64,000 bases of DNA from Tritrichomonas musculus. Lineage: Eukaryota > Parabasalia > Tritrichomonadida > Tritrichomonadidae. Below the pieces are notes generated by a model, which ran no database searches, was not told the origin of the DNA, and was given only the letters and a program-made list of their open reading frames with translations. Numbering within the stretch: the stretch's first letter is position 1; every line of letters starts with the position of its first letter. The DNA lies in NCBI GenBank assembly GCA_039105265.1, contig JAPFFF010000020.1:1877001-1941000 (forward strand), written 5' to 3'. The position numbers and the translations under genes were made by a program. This document shows positions 1 to 10,138 of this stretch, piece after piece.

Positions 1-639
1 TTGAATATTTTAAAAAACAATATAGGATTTTAATTTTTTATCAAGTGTATTTTTTTTCTGCCCATTAATATTAAATAAATATTGTTATTAGAAGTGGGAT
101 ATTAGATTTTTTTAGGCCTTTTAAAAAATGGAAAAAACAAATGTTTCATGTTTATATTATTTTATTGTATTATAATACCTATAAATATTTTATTGGTATT
201 AAGATTTATGATATATCCAATTTTTTAACGAGATATAAGCATTTATTTCCCAACTTTTTGATACCTACATCCCACCTTCTCAAAAAGTTTGTTCGTGTCA
301 TGACCTTTGAAATATTTTTTTTTCTTATAATAAGACAACTGATTGAAAATTTTTTTTTACTTTTGACCAACTTTTTGTCCATTTATCTAGAAAATAAGAC
401 CATATACAACTATAAATTAAAGTTTGTCCTCTATTTGGAAAGGGCAGTGAAATGAATATAATTTGACGCCTTCATTTTCTAATCTTATTTCAAATGCTGA
501 ATTGATTACTAGCATTGTTGATTTTTTTTTATCAGTCGCTTTCCAATTATTGGACAAACTTTATAATATATATATGAAGTTAGTTTTATTAAACGATGTT
601 TTATTGAAATTTTAAACGTGCATGACATCTTCCTATCAA
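1..639. other. AT-rich intergenic stretch with a shared repeat
   Basis: No convincing gene is seen. A 104-codon open frame at 141-455 is hydrophobic, rich in Phe/Ile/Tyr and resembles random AT-rich DNA. Two ACTTTTTGA motifs occur as an inverted pair near 253 and 285. Bases 495-562 match 26607-26722 (listed separately). Bases 615-659 hold a 9-bp inverted repeat (AACGTGCAT/ATGCACGTT). Confidence 0.5.
495..562. repeat. Dispersed repeat, copy 1 (shared with 26607-26722)
   Basis: The sequence from TTGATTACTAGCATTGTTGA through a T-run to CAATTATTGGACAAACTTTA recurs at 26607-26722. Copy 2 carries about 50 extra bases between the two halves, bracketed by a short CACT-like repeat. In copy 2 the shared sequence begins where a kinase-like reading frame stops, so it may be an element end or the shared 3' flank of a duplicated gene family. 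Confidence 0.6.
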
Positions 640-1047
640 TCATATTGAAGATGCACGTTCTTTTGATTGGAAATAGCTATATTTGTCTTCATTGAGAGCA
701 TTTTCTGGAAGATTGAGAAATGGAGAACTTGTGACATTAATATCTTGCTTGATGGTTCCTTTTTCTTTGAAAAAGTGGAGAATACATTCAAATTTTTTAT
801 TTGAATCATATTCAATTGAAATTGCTTTCGTTTTGTATCGTTTGCCTCTTGGCGGGGATGGTTCATCAAACTTTGATGTATTTTTTCGCTATATCTCGTT
901 AGTTAACTGGGTGTATTCGAATTTTTTTAAGAAATGTAATATTATTTGCCATCGATATATTTTGGAAATCAACATATTCACAAAGAATTGAATATGATGG
1001 TATTTATTCGTCGAAAGAAGATTTATCTGGAATATTGTGCAAGATCT
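640..1047 (-). pseudogene. Decayed gene relic, unknown product
   Basis: On the minus strand an 83-codon frame without ATG (888 down to 640) has the composition of a real protein: it includes FDEPSPPRGKRYKTKAISIE and ends in ERASSI-stop. A second coding-like frame lies just upstream (about 1047-892) in another phase and is broken by stop codons. No family was recognised. At least one frameshift and several stops separate the pieces. The next gene upstream, at 1129, runs on the opposite strand. Confidence 0.4.
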
Positions 1048-1096
1048 GTAAGTTTAAATATAAATTAATTGTAAAGATTTCCAGTGACTTTATTTT

Positions 1097-1102
1097 TCAT
1101 TT
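1097..1102 (+). promoter_or_regulatory. Initiator-like element (TCATTT) of the 1129 gene
   Basis: TCATTT fits the trichomonad initiator consensus TCAYW. It lies 26 nt before the ATG at 1129 and 53 nt before the alternative ATG at 1156. An ACTTTTTGA motif at 1110-1118 lies between it and the start. Confidence 0.45.
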
Positions 1103-1128
1103 AATAATAACTTTTTGAATAGAGATTA

Positions 1129-2595
1129 ATGACATTTTTTTTTTATTTGGATAAAATGAAAACATATTCATTCTTCCTTAAAAACAAAGAATTTAAAATT
1201 CCTCGAGATATGGAAATTCTTTTGGCTTTCCCACGAGAGATAAGTAATTTTTTCATTCAAAACGAAAAATACTTTATTAAATCAAATGCAACAAACGAAG
1301 TTTTTGAAACATTCCTGAATTATATGATTACCAAAGAATCAATGCCAGACATTAATTCTGATAATTATGATCAATATCAACAATTAAGTATTGAATTTGA
1401 TATTTTAAAAGATCACTTATCAAAGCCGGAATTTAAAGAAATCCGTATAATATCAAATTTAAAAGTTGCTATTTCTATGGGAAATATTAATAAATCAATT
1501 TTTGAAGATGATATCTCCGCAAATCTTGATCTTTATCTTGACAAGTATACAAATGAAATGAAAAATATTCCATTATCTTCTCTATATAACATTTTCTATA
1601 ACAAAAAAAGAATATTAAATGATCATGAAAAAGCATATCAATTTATCATTTCAAATTGTGCTAATGATAATGATCAAATTAAAGCAAATTCTTTTTTTAT
1701 TCTTCTTGGAAGTTTGGAGGGCAGTAAATTAACAAAGAATTCAATCAACGAATGTTTTCTGAAGAAAAACGATCATTTTGAATTCATTCCAAAAACGGAT
1801 TTTTCATATATAGAAAAAATTAATCAACAAAGAATTAGACTTTTATACATAACAATCAATTATAAAGTCCTTAATTTGAATTTTATCAATCAATTAAATA
1901 GAGAAAATTCAAAATACGTTATAAATTGGAGCTGTATTTCCGCTGATAAAGAATTATTATATATGTTGAGGTATCAAAAGAATTATTTTACTTTTTTTGA
2001 CATAATTGTTTTTGGTGGATGCGATAATTTTGCACAGTATAGAACATATATAGATGAGCGTATGTTCAAAGATTTCATTTTGCCATATCATCAACAAGGA
2101 GGAATCATTCTTTTTTTGCATGATTTCTTTTCTAAACAATACATGAAGATTTTTGCATCATTTGGTGAATTTTTAGGTTTCCAAAAAATAGCAAATTATG
2201 ATGCAAAAAATGATGATTATATGGACGTCCAATTTAATGCTTCTTATGTAAATAAAGAAGTGATCACTTCTCCATTTTTAATTGGTGAACAGATTAAGAT
2301 TGCCAAAACTCATCAAGGTTCAGTTTTTGATGAAAAATATACAGTATTATACGACAAAAAAAATAATATACATCAATACTACACTGAAAATTTGGATAAA
2401 AATATTGCCAATATAGAAATTGGTCATTCTATTGAAATAACTGATAATGAAAAAAAACTTTTTTATAATATCATTTGTCATTTGTTTTCAAACCGTAATA
2501 CTAATAATGAAAGTAATGTGATAATTGATTATGTTCAAAATAAGGATGAATACCCAAGAAAATCATTCTCTTTTTTAAAGAGAGATTTTGAATGA
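1129..2595 (+). CDS. BTB-like protein with a Rossmann/ThuA-like C-terminal region
   Basis: This encodes 488 residues; a second ATG at 1156 would give 479. The N-terminal ~120 residues (…LLAFPREISNFFI…FETFLNYM…IEFDIL) resemble the BTB/POZ-type domain common in trichomonad protein families. The middle is helical. Residues ~275-360 contain FFDIIVFGGCDNFAQY and HQQGGIILFLHDFF, which resemble beta-strand/loop elements of a ThuA or flavodoxin-like fold. The pairing is recalled as typical of a lineage-expanded parabasalid family with no known function, so a role in protein interaction or ubiquitin-ligase adaptation is only inference. No signal peptide or membrane segment is seen. The frame is uninterrupted and the codon use looks genuine. 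Confidence 0.7.
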   Translation: MTFFFYLDKMKTYSFFLKNKEFKIPRDMEILLAFPREISNFFIQNEKYFIKSNATNEVFETFLNYMITKESMPDINSDNYDQYQQLSIEFDILKDHLSKPEFKEIRIISNLKVAISMGNINKSIFEDDISANLDLYLDKYTNEMKNIPLSSLYNIFYNKKRILNDHEKAYQFIISNCANDNDQIKANSFFILLGSLEGSKLTKNSINECFLKKNDHFEFIPKTDFSYIEKINQQRIRLLYITINYKVLNLNFINQLNRENSKYVINWSCISADKELLYMLRYQKNYFTFFDIIVFGGCDNFAQYRTYIDERMFKDFILPYHQQGGIILFLHDFFSKQYMKIFASFGEFLGFQKIANYDAKNDDYMDVQFNASYVNKEVITSPFLIGEQIKIAKTHQGSVFDEKYTVLYDKKNNIHQYYTENLDKNIANIEIGHSIEITDNEKKLFYNIICHLFSNRNTNNESNVIIDYVQNKDEYPRKSFSFLKRDFE

Positions 2596-2960
2596 TATAG
2601 ATTTAAGTCTCTCACTTTTAATAAAAGATTATTTAATCTAATTCATTTATTTTTTCTCAATCATATAAAAAATTAACTTGCACATTTAATAAGACGGTGT
2701 TGATTTATGCTATGGAGGCAATAAAAAAATATATTTAACCATTTATGAGATATTCTGAATTAACTATTTATATGAATATGGTAAATAATGTATATATAGT
2801 ATAATGATTTAAAAATGTTTATTCATGGAGAAACAAGCGAAAAAAAAAATATGCAAACGATTATTTTTAATTCAATTTTAAAAATTTTATTTTTCAAAAA
2901 GTTAAGTAATTAAATTTTTTTTTTAAATTATGTATTTGGTTTATTTAGTATAACAACAAC

Positions 2961-3500
2961 TTACTGTTGATTACCTTCTGCAACAAATGCTTCAATTTCT
3001 TTTTCAAAAGATTTTGGATTTGTCACAGGAGCATAACGGATAACCTTTTTTCCATCACGGCTAATAAGGAATTTAGTAAAATTCCACTTGATTCCTGATC
3101 CAAAATAGCCTCCTGCCTTTTCCTTTAGCCATTTATAAATTGGAGCTTCATTAGCACCATTAACATCAATTTTTTGCATAAGTGGGAAAGAAACGCCGTA
3201 ATTAAGGGAACAAAAGCTAGCAATTTCTTCATCTGATCCTGGTTCTTGGCTTAAAAATTGATTGCATGGGAATCCAATAATAACTAATCCTTGGTCTTTA
3301 TATTTTTCATAAAGTTCTTCGAGATCTTTATACTGAGGTGTAAATCCGCATTTACTTGCTGTATTAACAATTAACAAAACTTTTCCTTGAAGAGTTTGAA
3401 AATCAAAATCTTCGCCTTTATTGTCCTTCACTTTGAATGAATAAATAGAATCATGTGGTGCTTCATTTTCGGAAGCAGCTTGGTTGTCTTGTTTCGACAT
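2961..3500 (-). CDS. Glutathione peroxidase-type thiol peroxidase (2-Cys)
   Basis: The 179-residue protein is a full-length glutathione-peroxidase-fold enzyme. It shows NTASKCGFTPQY with peroxidatic Cys51, GFPCNQF with Gln81, and KWNFTKF with Trp139/Asn140, which complete the catalytic tetrad. The peroxidatic residue is Cys, not selenocysteine. Cys97 in EEIASFCSLNYGVSFP lies 46 residues downstream, matching the resolving Cys of yeast Gpx3-type enzymes, so the physiological reductant is probably thioredoxin rather than glutathione (inference). There is no signal peptide, so it is likely cytosolic. It would reduce hydrogen peroxide or lipid hydroperoxides in an anaerobic or microaerophilic protist. 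The start is the first ATG, 10 nt after a TCATTA initiator-like element. Confidence 0.95.
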   Translation of the reverse strand: MSKQDNQAASENEAPHDSIYSFKVKDNKGEDFDFQTLQGKVLLIVNTASKCGFTPQYKDLEELYEKYKDQGLVIIGFPCNQFLSQEPGSDEEIASFCSLNYGVSFPLMQKIDVNGANEAPIYKWLKEKAGGYFGSGIKWNFTKFLISRDGKKVIRYAPVTNPKSFEKEIEAFVAEGNQQ

Positions 3501-3509
3501 CTTAAATAA

Positions 3510-3515
3510 TAATGA
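3510..3515 (-). promoter_or_regulatory. Initiator-like element (TCATTA) of the peroxidase gene
   Basis: On the minus strand TCATTA lies about 10 nt upstream of the peroxidase ATG, which fits the short leaders of trichomonad mRNAs. An ACTTTTTGA motif lies further upstream at 3540-3548. Confidence 0.45.
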
Positions 3516-3718
3516 AATGTAAAATTATTTTTTTACGTAACTTTTTGAGATTTATTTATCTACCTTTCTCTCAAAATTATATCTACCTCTCAAAACTTTA
3601 TTATTTCAGAAATTTTTTTTTACAGTATCGTTTTGTTTTTTCAAAAAGTTGCAAAGATTATTTTTGATTCAAAAAATTGTGAGAGAAATCTGGGTAAATT
3701 TGTAAACTCAGATAAATA

Positions 3719-3925
3719 TTATAAATCAAGATGCAAAAGCAATTCTGATAATGTTTTCGATAAATTATAACTTTTATTTTCAAATATTCCTGCCATATGC
3801 TGTCGTGCTAGAGAAGATAGTTTAAGAATGTCCACCAAGTTCAGTGTAGTTCTATAAAATAATATTTTTGTTGTTGCGGCTGAAGTAAAATCAAATGAAT
3901 TGTACTTGAAATCATAATTTTTCAT
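3719..3925 (-). CDS. Small ORF or gene remnant, unknown
   Basis: A 68-codon frame starts with ATG and has protein-like composition (KNYDFKYNSFDFTSAATTK…LSKTLSELLLHLDL). Just upstream on the same strand, at 4000-4110, another coding-like stretch (EPEATDLDFIVNITENN) is separated by stops and by a 27-nt poly-A run (3943-3969, plus strand). It may be the tail of a broken gene rather than a functional small protein. No family was recognised. Confidence 0.3.
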   Translation of the reverse strand: MKNYDFKYNSFDFTSAATTKILFYRTTLNLVDILKLSSLARQHMAGIFENKSYNLSKTLSELLLHLDL

Positions 3926-4351
3926 ACCAGAAAGTATAAATGAAAAAAAAAAAAAAAAAAAAAAAAAAAGATATAAGATATCTTATTAAACATGATAAAA
4001 AGTTATTATCATTTTCAGCTTCTAAAAGTCGTTCAATTGTTATTCTCTGTTATATTTACTATAAAATCAAGATCTGTGGCTTCAGGCTCTTTTTACATTT
4101 CACAGGTTGATATAGACATTGGTCACTTCGTTGGCTTTAAAATTTAGAATTGAAAGAAATTGTTTGCATTGAAAAAAATGGGTATTGATTTTTATTTTGT
4201 TATTTTGAATTTTTTTGTGATAAAAGGTCTGTAACAACTCTGCTTGTGATATTCTATTCCATTAATAATAAATGTGAAGTCCTGATCTTATTTTTTGATT
4301 GGTAGGTGCATCATTGATTCATTTCAATAATTTTAAAAAAAGCAAAAAAAT

Positions 4352-4426
4352 GGTTGTTGTGGGAGTCGAACCCACGTCAAACCAGATTTTAAGTCCAGTG
4401 CCTTTGGCCGCTCGGTCCAAACAACC
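4352..4426 (-). tRNA. tRNA-Leu (anticodon TAA)
   Basis: On the minus strand a 75-nt cloverleaf folds. The acceptor is GGTTGTT/AACAACC (7 bp). The D-arm GACCGAGCGGCCAAAGGC has the Leu/Ser style. The anticodon stem is CTGGA/TCTGG with loop CTTAAAA, giving anticodon TAA. The T-arm is GTGGG TTCGACT CCCAC, with a good B box. A T7 run just downstream (4344-4350) can serve as the Pol III terminator. The oddity is that only about 6 nt lie between anticodon and T stems, whereas Leu tRNAs normally carry a long variable arm. Identity rests on the anticodon and D-arm. Confidence 0.85.
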
Positions 4427-4784
4427 TTTCTGTTTGTTTCTTCATTTTATATTTTTGAATAAATTTGTTGTCATTCACAAATATGGAACTTTTTCAAAAT
4501 ATTTTTTTTTTTGTTTCCATTTGAATGAAATATCAAAATATTCAAAATATCATGTTGGTATTTTAAATAAATATTTTTTACAGAATAGTCTTTATATGAA
4601 ATCGATTGAGAGAAGAAATGGCCAGAATTTGAATTAAGTTCTGAAAAATTGAATATTCATCTTTTTTGAATGATTATATTTTTTAATTTTTTTCAATGTT
4701 GATGAATAACGAATACAAAATTAAATGATGTTTATTTTTTATAATTATTCTTGATATTCATAAAATGAGGATCACCTAGTAAAT

Positions 4785-4790
4785 TCATTT
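4785..4790 (+). promoter_or_regulatory. Initiator-like element (TCATTT) of the 4812 gene
   Basis: TCATTT lies 21 nt upstream of the ATG at 4812, matching the position and consensus of trichomonad initiators. Confidence 0.45.
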
Positions 4791-4811
4791 TATTAATTCC
4801 TTTTTGAAGCA

Positions 4812-5198
4812 ATGGATAAAGAAAACGAAACATTGTCAGTCTCAGAATTATATGTTATTGGCAAGAAGAAGTATTGTCATAAAGAAGAAGGTTTAGAAAA
4901 TTGGAGAAAAGATTTAATGAAATTTGTCACTAAAGATTTTCATGACAGGCTGAATTCAGACGATCGTAGAGACCAAAAGAAAGCTAATGAAGAACTTTCT
5001 TTATGGTTGAGTACAACTCATATTAGCTTCTTCTTCAGAGAAAGTTGGGGTAACGACAGTGACAACAAAAAGAAAGCCCTTGAATATTTGCATCATGCGC
5101 AAATATTAGAAAGAAAACTCAATGATCAATATGTCATCCAAGCTGTCAATCAAGCCATCAAAGATTGTAATGAAAACAAGTATCATTTTATGGCCTAA
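4812..5198 (+). CDS. Small conserved-looking protein, unknown function
   Basis: This encodes 128 residues, charged and mainly helical, starting MDKENETLSVSELYVIGKKK and ending NENKYHFMA. No signal peptide, membrane segment or known domain was recognised. That it is a real gene is supported by an initiator-like element upstream, a stop codon within TAAA, and a second, truncated copy at 35582-35731 whose last ~48 codons are nearly identical at protein level (GNDSDNKKKALEYLHHAQIL… to …KYHFMA) with many silent differences, indicating past selection on the protein. The function is unknown. Confidence 0.7.
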   Translation: MDKENETLSVSELYVIGKKKYCHKEEGLENWRKDLMKFVTKDFHDRLNSDDRRDQKKANEELSLWLSTTHISFFFRESWGNDSDNKKKALEYLHHAQILERKLNDQYVIQAVNQAIKDCNENKYHFMA

Positions 5199-7168
5199 AA
5201 TTTAAACATGTTTTTATATAAATCGAACTTATAGTATATCTGTTTCAAATATTTAAATTTTTTCATTCTAATTTTGATTTTGCAAATGATAATTTCATTT
5301 ACATGGTTGTTTTAATTGCTTGGTATTCAAAATCAAATTGATTGGCATCAGAGTATGCATATTTATAATATCTTATCACTTGAACAAGTTTAATCTGTTT
5401 TCAAAAAAATCAATTTGTTTCATCAGAATTGTAGTAAATTCTTAATATATATATCTTAGTCAAATCATTTGGCTCAAATGCAACCTAATAATCAGTAAAA
5501 TCAATTAAAAATCTATTACATCTGTACCAAAAATTAAGTTATTTTTTAATTAAGAAAAAAAGGAATATAGTTTTATTACGACAAAATCCTCTATAGGTAA
5601 TTTGATTTTAAGTTTCGACCATATAGCAATTCAAAATTACAAAGAGTAAAATGAGTTATTATTACCTAATTTAAGATTTCTGGTAATTTTTTAAGATTTC
5701 TGTGCAATGTTAGTTAATTGATATATGTTGTTGATTGGCTGTTATTGCAATTTATTAGCTTTTTTGGTTGTTATTCTCAAATGAACAGAACTACTCATAA
5801 TCGAGCCCAGATTAGAAATAAGAGAACTATATAGCAAGAGAATGCTTTTTTAAAATAAATGTTTTTATTCAACTTGATGTTTCCAAATAATATCAATATG
5901 CAAAAACTTAATCATTCCTTTTAAATTGTAACCTAAATATTGACAAAAACAAACTTGTTATTTTTTTGATATCAATTTATGATCGATATATAAAAAGTAA
6001 AAATCAATTGAAATATTCCCGATTTTCAATTAGCAAATAAAATTATTTTGATAATAATACATAATGTAAAGTTGATTAATAGCATTTTGATTAACTTAAA
6101 CGAAACAAAAGTAAAAAAAAAAAAACATTACATTAAGTACTTTCTCATAATATTATTGATTTTCATAATTTTATAAGTTTTAAATGTATGCATATCTTTT
6201 ATCTCAAAATATGATGAGTTTTATTGATTATAATTTAAGAAATAAAGAAATTTATTAAAAAAAAAAAAAATCAATTTCTCATGAAGTATTTAATATAATA
6301 AAATAATTACGTTTACATCTATATATATAAAGAATAATATCTATAAATTGTAATAAAAATTGATAAAACTTATAAATTTACACTATTTTAGGTTTTTGAT
6401 TTGATACAAAAAATACTTTTTATGTTTTTATATTCATATTTTATTTTAAATAATAAGCAATTAAAATTATATATACAATTATTTACAATAAAACATAATT
6501 CAAAATAAAGATAATGATTAAATAAAAATAGGTTTTTTTTGTTTATTCCTCCAAATTTTTTTCTTTTTAATCTCTATTTGAATTAATGTTTTGATCGAGT
6601 ATTCAGTTTAATTCAGCTTTTCAGTTGATATATTAAAATATTAACAAATTGAAAAATGTTAGTAAAAATAGTGGATGCGGTTTTAAATATTTTTCGTCAT
6701 TTATTTGACCTTGATTTTTTGAATGAAAATACTTTAAATTGATATCAATTTTTGTGATATATGAAAAAAATAATCTATAAATATCCAATTAATAAAAAAT
6801 AATTTATTTCGGCAAGAAAAATTATTTATTTTTATCAAAAATAAAAAATAAAGTTAAGAAAAAAGATCAGTAGAATGAAATTTTTAGCACAAAAGGTTAA
6901 AATAAATTCTCAGAATTTTTTTAATTTAATGATTATTCTGAACTTTTTTTAAAAATAATTAATTCAAAAATTGAAATAAACCGCATCCACATTTTTCTTT
7001 ATCGAGTTTTCTTTTCTTTATAAATCGATAAATAAATTGTTACAAAAACTGATTACCAACAATTTGTTCTTTTTCTTTTTTATCACAAAATAAGATTTTG
7101 GTTTAATTGAAAATTTGACATAAACCGCATCCACATTTTAATCGTTTGTGATTAATACCTTCAAAGAA
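5199..7168. other. AT-rich intergenic region upstream of the Myb gene
   Basis: No gene is seen in about 2 kb. The conspicuous content is three copies of the GC-containing motif AAACCGCATCCAC, at 6671-6683 (minus orientation), 6978-6990 and 7122-7134 (plus). Short poly-A runs occur near 6115 and 6258. Confidence 0.5.
6671..7136. promoter_or_regulatory. Three copies of AAACCGCATCCAC upstream of the Myb gene
   Basis: The copies are at 6671-6683 (reverse), 6978-6992 and 7122-7136 (forward, extended to AAACCGCATCCACAT). The two forward copies share further flank (A-rich … TAAACCGCATCCACATTTT). The last ends about 32 nt before the Myb ATG. They could be binding sites, possibly autoregulatory. Alternatively, the outer two are the ends of a ~320-bp inverted-repeat element. 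Confidence 0.4.
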
Positions 7169-8122
7169 ATGAACCGCTTCATCCCTTTACCTCAGATCAG
7201 TAACTTCGACAGCACTTCTTGTAGAAGCAGCCATTTGTCTCCAAATTTACAGCCAAACGAAGCTGATTATCAATATTTCAATTACCAAAAAAATAATTTC
7301 TTGGAGAATATGCCAAGTTTTCACAATATTCCAAGTAAAACAATCGGTAACAATGGTTTTGAGCCATCAAATCATTGTTTGCAGAATACAAATGCCATTA
7401 ATTCATCAATTAGTGTAAATCCTCAGAAACAAGTCTTGAATCCAAAATTTTTAAATTCAATGATCAAATTAATTGACAAATACCATATTTCTTTTGATGT
7501 TTTAATTCAAAACAACGAAAAAAACAAAATCCCTCGGATTAAATTAAATGATCCAAAAATTCAAGAACAAAAGCAGAAATTAGAAGAAAAAAAGAATAAT
7601 TTAGATGAATACCAATCTCAGAAAAAAACTTCTTACAAAAAATTCACAGAAGATGAAGATAATCTCTTAAAAAATATTGTTCAAACAGTAGGGCCAAAGA
7701 ATTGGCGTCTAATCTCGTCTATGATTCCAAATAAAACTCCACGACAATGCAGGGATCGATATATGAATTATTTAGCCCCAGGTTTTATTCATTCAGGATG
7801 GACAAATGAAGAAGACAAACTTTTAGCAGAAAAATACATCGAGTATGGTCCCCATTGGACAAAAATACAGCGGTTTTTCCCACTCCGTACAGCAAATTCA
7901 ATCAAAAATCGGTACAATTATACAATATCAAGAAATTCTCTGCTTTTTGCTGATATTATTTCAAAGATAAATAATAAAAAGAATCAACAAGTCGCTAATG
8001 ATTTTAATCGTTTCCAAAAAAATGCCAATGATAATATCATTGAATATGAAAGTTATTTCCCAGAAAACTTTGAATTTGATGAAAATGAATACGATTTAGA
8101 TTTTGCTGATTTTGAAAATTAA
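7169..8122 (+). CDS. R2R3 Myb-domain DNA-binding protein
   Basis: The ATG at 7169 (MNRFIPLPQISNF) gives 317 residues; the upstream in-frame GTG is not a plausible start. The N-terminal 150 residues are Asn/Gln/Ser-rich and probably disordered. Two Myb repeats follow at ~155-204 (KKFTEDEDNLLKNIVQTVG…WRLISSMI…RQCRDRYMNYL) and ~210-255 (SGWTNEEDKLLAEKYIEYG…WTKI…TANSIKNRYNY). The first tryptophan of R2 is replaced by Phe, as is frequent in two-repeat Mybs. The C-terminus is strongly acidic (…FDENEYDLDFADFEN) and could be an activation region. Trichomonads use many such proteins to control transcription through Myb-recognition elements. It is nuclear by inference. The stop lies within TAAA. Confidence 0.92.
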   Translation: MNRFIPLPQISNFDSTSCRSSHLSPNLQPNEADYQYFNYQKNNFLENMPSFHNIPSKTIGNNGFEPSNHCLQNTNAINSSISVNPQKQVLNPKFLNSMIKLIDKYHISFDVLIQNNEKNKIPRIKLNDPKIQEQKQKLEEKKNNLDEYQSQKKTSYKKFTEDEDNLLKNIVQTVGPKNWRLISSMIPNKTPRQCRDRYMNYLAPGFIHSGWTNEEDKLLAEKYIEYGPHWTKIQRFFPLRTANSIKNRYNYTISRNSLLFADIISKINNKKNQQVANDFNRFQKNANDNIIEYESYFPENFEFDENEYDLDFADFEN

Positions 8123-8262
8123 AAATAATTCGGTAATTTTTAATTTTATCTTATATTTATACAGTATAATTACTAGTTTTTTATAAATATCTTTTTTATC
8201 TAATTTATTGTTTAAGATATATAAATATTAATTTGTTTTTTTTTTTTTTCAGAAAAGAGATA

Positions 8263-9749
8263 TGGGGGGACACTCAAGAATTTTTTTTTTGGCCCAAATT
8301 TTTTTGATGATATTAGAAATATTAAATAAATATATGATTTTATCAATAAATATAAAATAGCTAATGATTTTGTCTTGCTAATTTTTAGATATTTTTGTTT
8401 TAAATTTTTCGAAAGCTAAAAAGCTTAATTTTTCTATTTAAAGTTTACTTCTTACATAAATATTATTTTCTATATTATTTATTATTATTATATTTTTGTT
8501 TTATTTTATATAAAATATTCTAAAAAACCCAAAAAATAAAAATTATTTTACATAAAATCACTTCATTCTAAATAGTTAAGTGATATGATAAATTTAGATA
8601 ATATATTTCAAAATATATTGATAACATTTATTTATTATTAATATATATATATCAAAATAATATAATTTTTTGGTAAAATAAATATATATATATATAATAT
8701 AAAAATAAATTCATTGATTTACACCTTTCTCCATACAATTAATCATTTCTGTGTACGTTTATTAATTTATTAATATACGTTATTATTTTGTGTTAGTTGA
8801 AAGGAAAAATTGAATTCTATAACGTTCTAAAAAATTGTTTCATATATATCTCAAAAAAATAAATAATAAATTTAAAAATAAATATGATCTATATTATTAT
8901 TATTTGATTAAAGAAAAGGTTTTAAAATATGAAGAAAAAATAAGATGGTAAAAAATTAATATGTTTAAGATATCTAAAATGTAATTAGGATAGCAAAAAA
9001 TAAATTGTGGATATTTGTACGCATATATATGAGTATTGTTTTGATATGTTTTATTTCGTCATAATAGCTTAAATTTCTATCACGATTCCCGTTAGGAAGA
9101 ATTAAATTTTATAATTTTTTTGATATCACAAATGAAGTGAAGTTATTTTTCATTAAAAATAAAAATATCTTTAGAATATTATAAAATATCTCTATTCTAT
9201 TATCAAAAAAAGTTATAAATATTATCTTTATTTAAAATAAATCATTTTTTCAAAAACTATTTTCATAGTACTTATGTAAAAAAATATTTATATATCAAAT
9301 TATTTTTAAAAATACAAATATCGCAAAATTCACAAGACGAAAATAAAATCAAATCAATAATAGCAATTATAAAGTATTATTTGAACTATATTTTTAATGG
9401 CGATCCAAAATTTTGGGCCAAAATTGCTTTGCAGTTGTTATGAATTTCCATTGTTTATTGTTTCTATTTAACTCATCAAATAACGATATACAGCAAATAT
9501 TTCTTGAGAATTATCAATTTTTATTAGGTATATTTATATAAATTTATGATAATTCTTGTTTATGTCCAATCCATTAATAAGATATCTTCAAAATTAAATA
9601 TCTGAAAAAAATTTCAAAATCGAGAAAACTAGATAAAATAGCAACCAATTTTTGGTATTAGTTTAATATTAATTAAAATTCACCAGAAAAATTACACTTA
9701 CAATCTATTTTTATTCAAAAAAAAAAAAATTATTTTGAGTGTCCCCCCA
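8263..9749. mobile_element. TA-flanked non-coding transposon (TIR TGGGGGGACACTCAA)
   Basis: The left end TGGGGGGACACTCAA and the right end TTGAGTGTCCCCCCA are perfect 15-bp inverted repeats flanked by TA on both sides (8261-8262 and 9750-9751). This is the pattern of Tc1/mariner-superfamily insertions. Subterminal inverted pieces (TTTGGCCCAAAT near 8289 and TTTTGGGCCAAAA near 9405) extend the symmetry. The ~1.5 kb interior has no ORF or recognisable transposase, so it is a non-autonomous or fully eroded element. Confidence 0.8.
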
Positions 9750-10138
9750 TATTGAAAAAATGAAAAATTTCTTAAATTTTTTTTTTTCATGAATATATTG
9801 AATTTTTACAAACATTTAATTTTTAAGAACATTTTTATTTGTATCATTTTCTTTCATACAAACATTAGTATTCATATCTTTAAAACAAAAAATAAAAAAG
9901 ATGTCAAAGTTCATTTATTATTTGCATTTGTTTCTGATATAAACCTAAACAAATTCATTCTTCTATTTGCTATCAAAAAGTTCAATGTTTACAAAAAATA
10001 TTTATGTTTACGAAATTTTATATATTAAGAAAAAAACATTATATTAACAAATATATTTATTTTCATGAATATAAATAAATTTATAAAAAAACAGAATATT
10101 TAATAAACATTTTTTTGTTCGGAAATAGGCCTATTATA
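9750..10138. other. Intergenic, nothing convincing
   Basis: A 79-codon Phe/Ile/Lys-rich open frame (9789-10028) looks like chance AT-rich sequence. No other signal is seen. Confidence 0.4.

Noticed and set aside
141-455. 104-codon open frame
   Set aside because: Phe/Ile/Tyr/Leu-rich composition expected from random AT-rich DNA; no initiator, no motif and no paralogue.
7148-7168. GTG start of the Myb gene
   Set aside because: Eukaryotic nuclear gene; the ATG at 7169 is in frame and leaves all domains intact.
9789-10028. 79-codon open frame
   Set aside because: Same AT-rich composition as background; lies between two non-coding elements.
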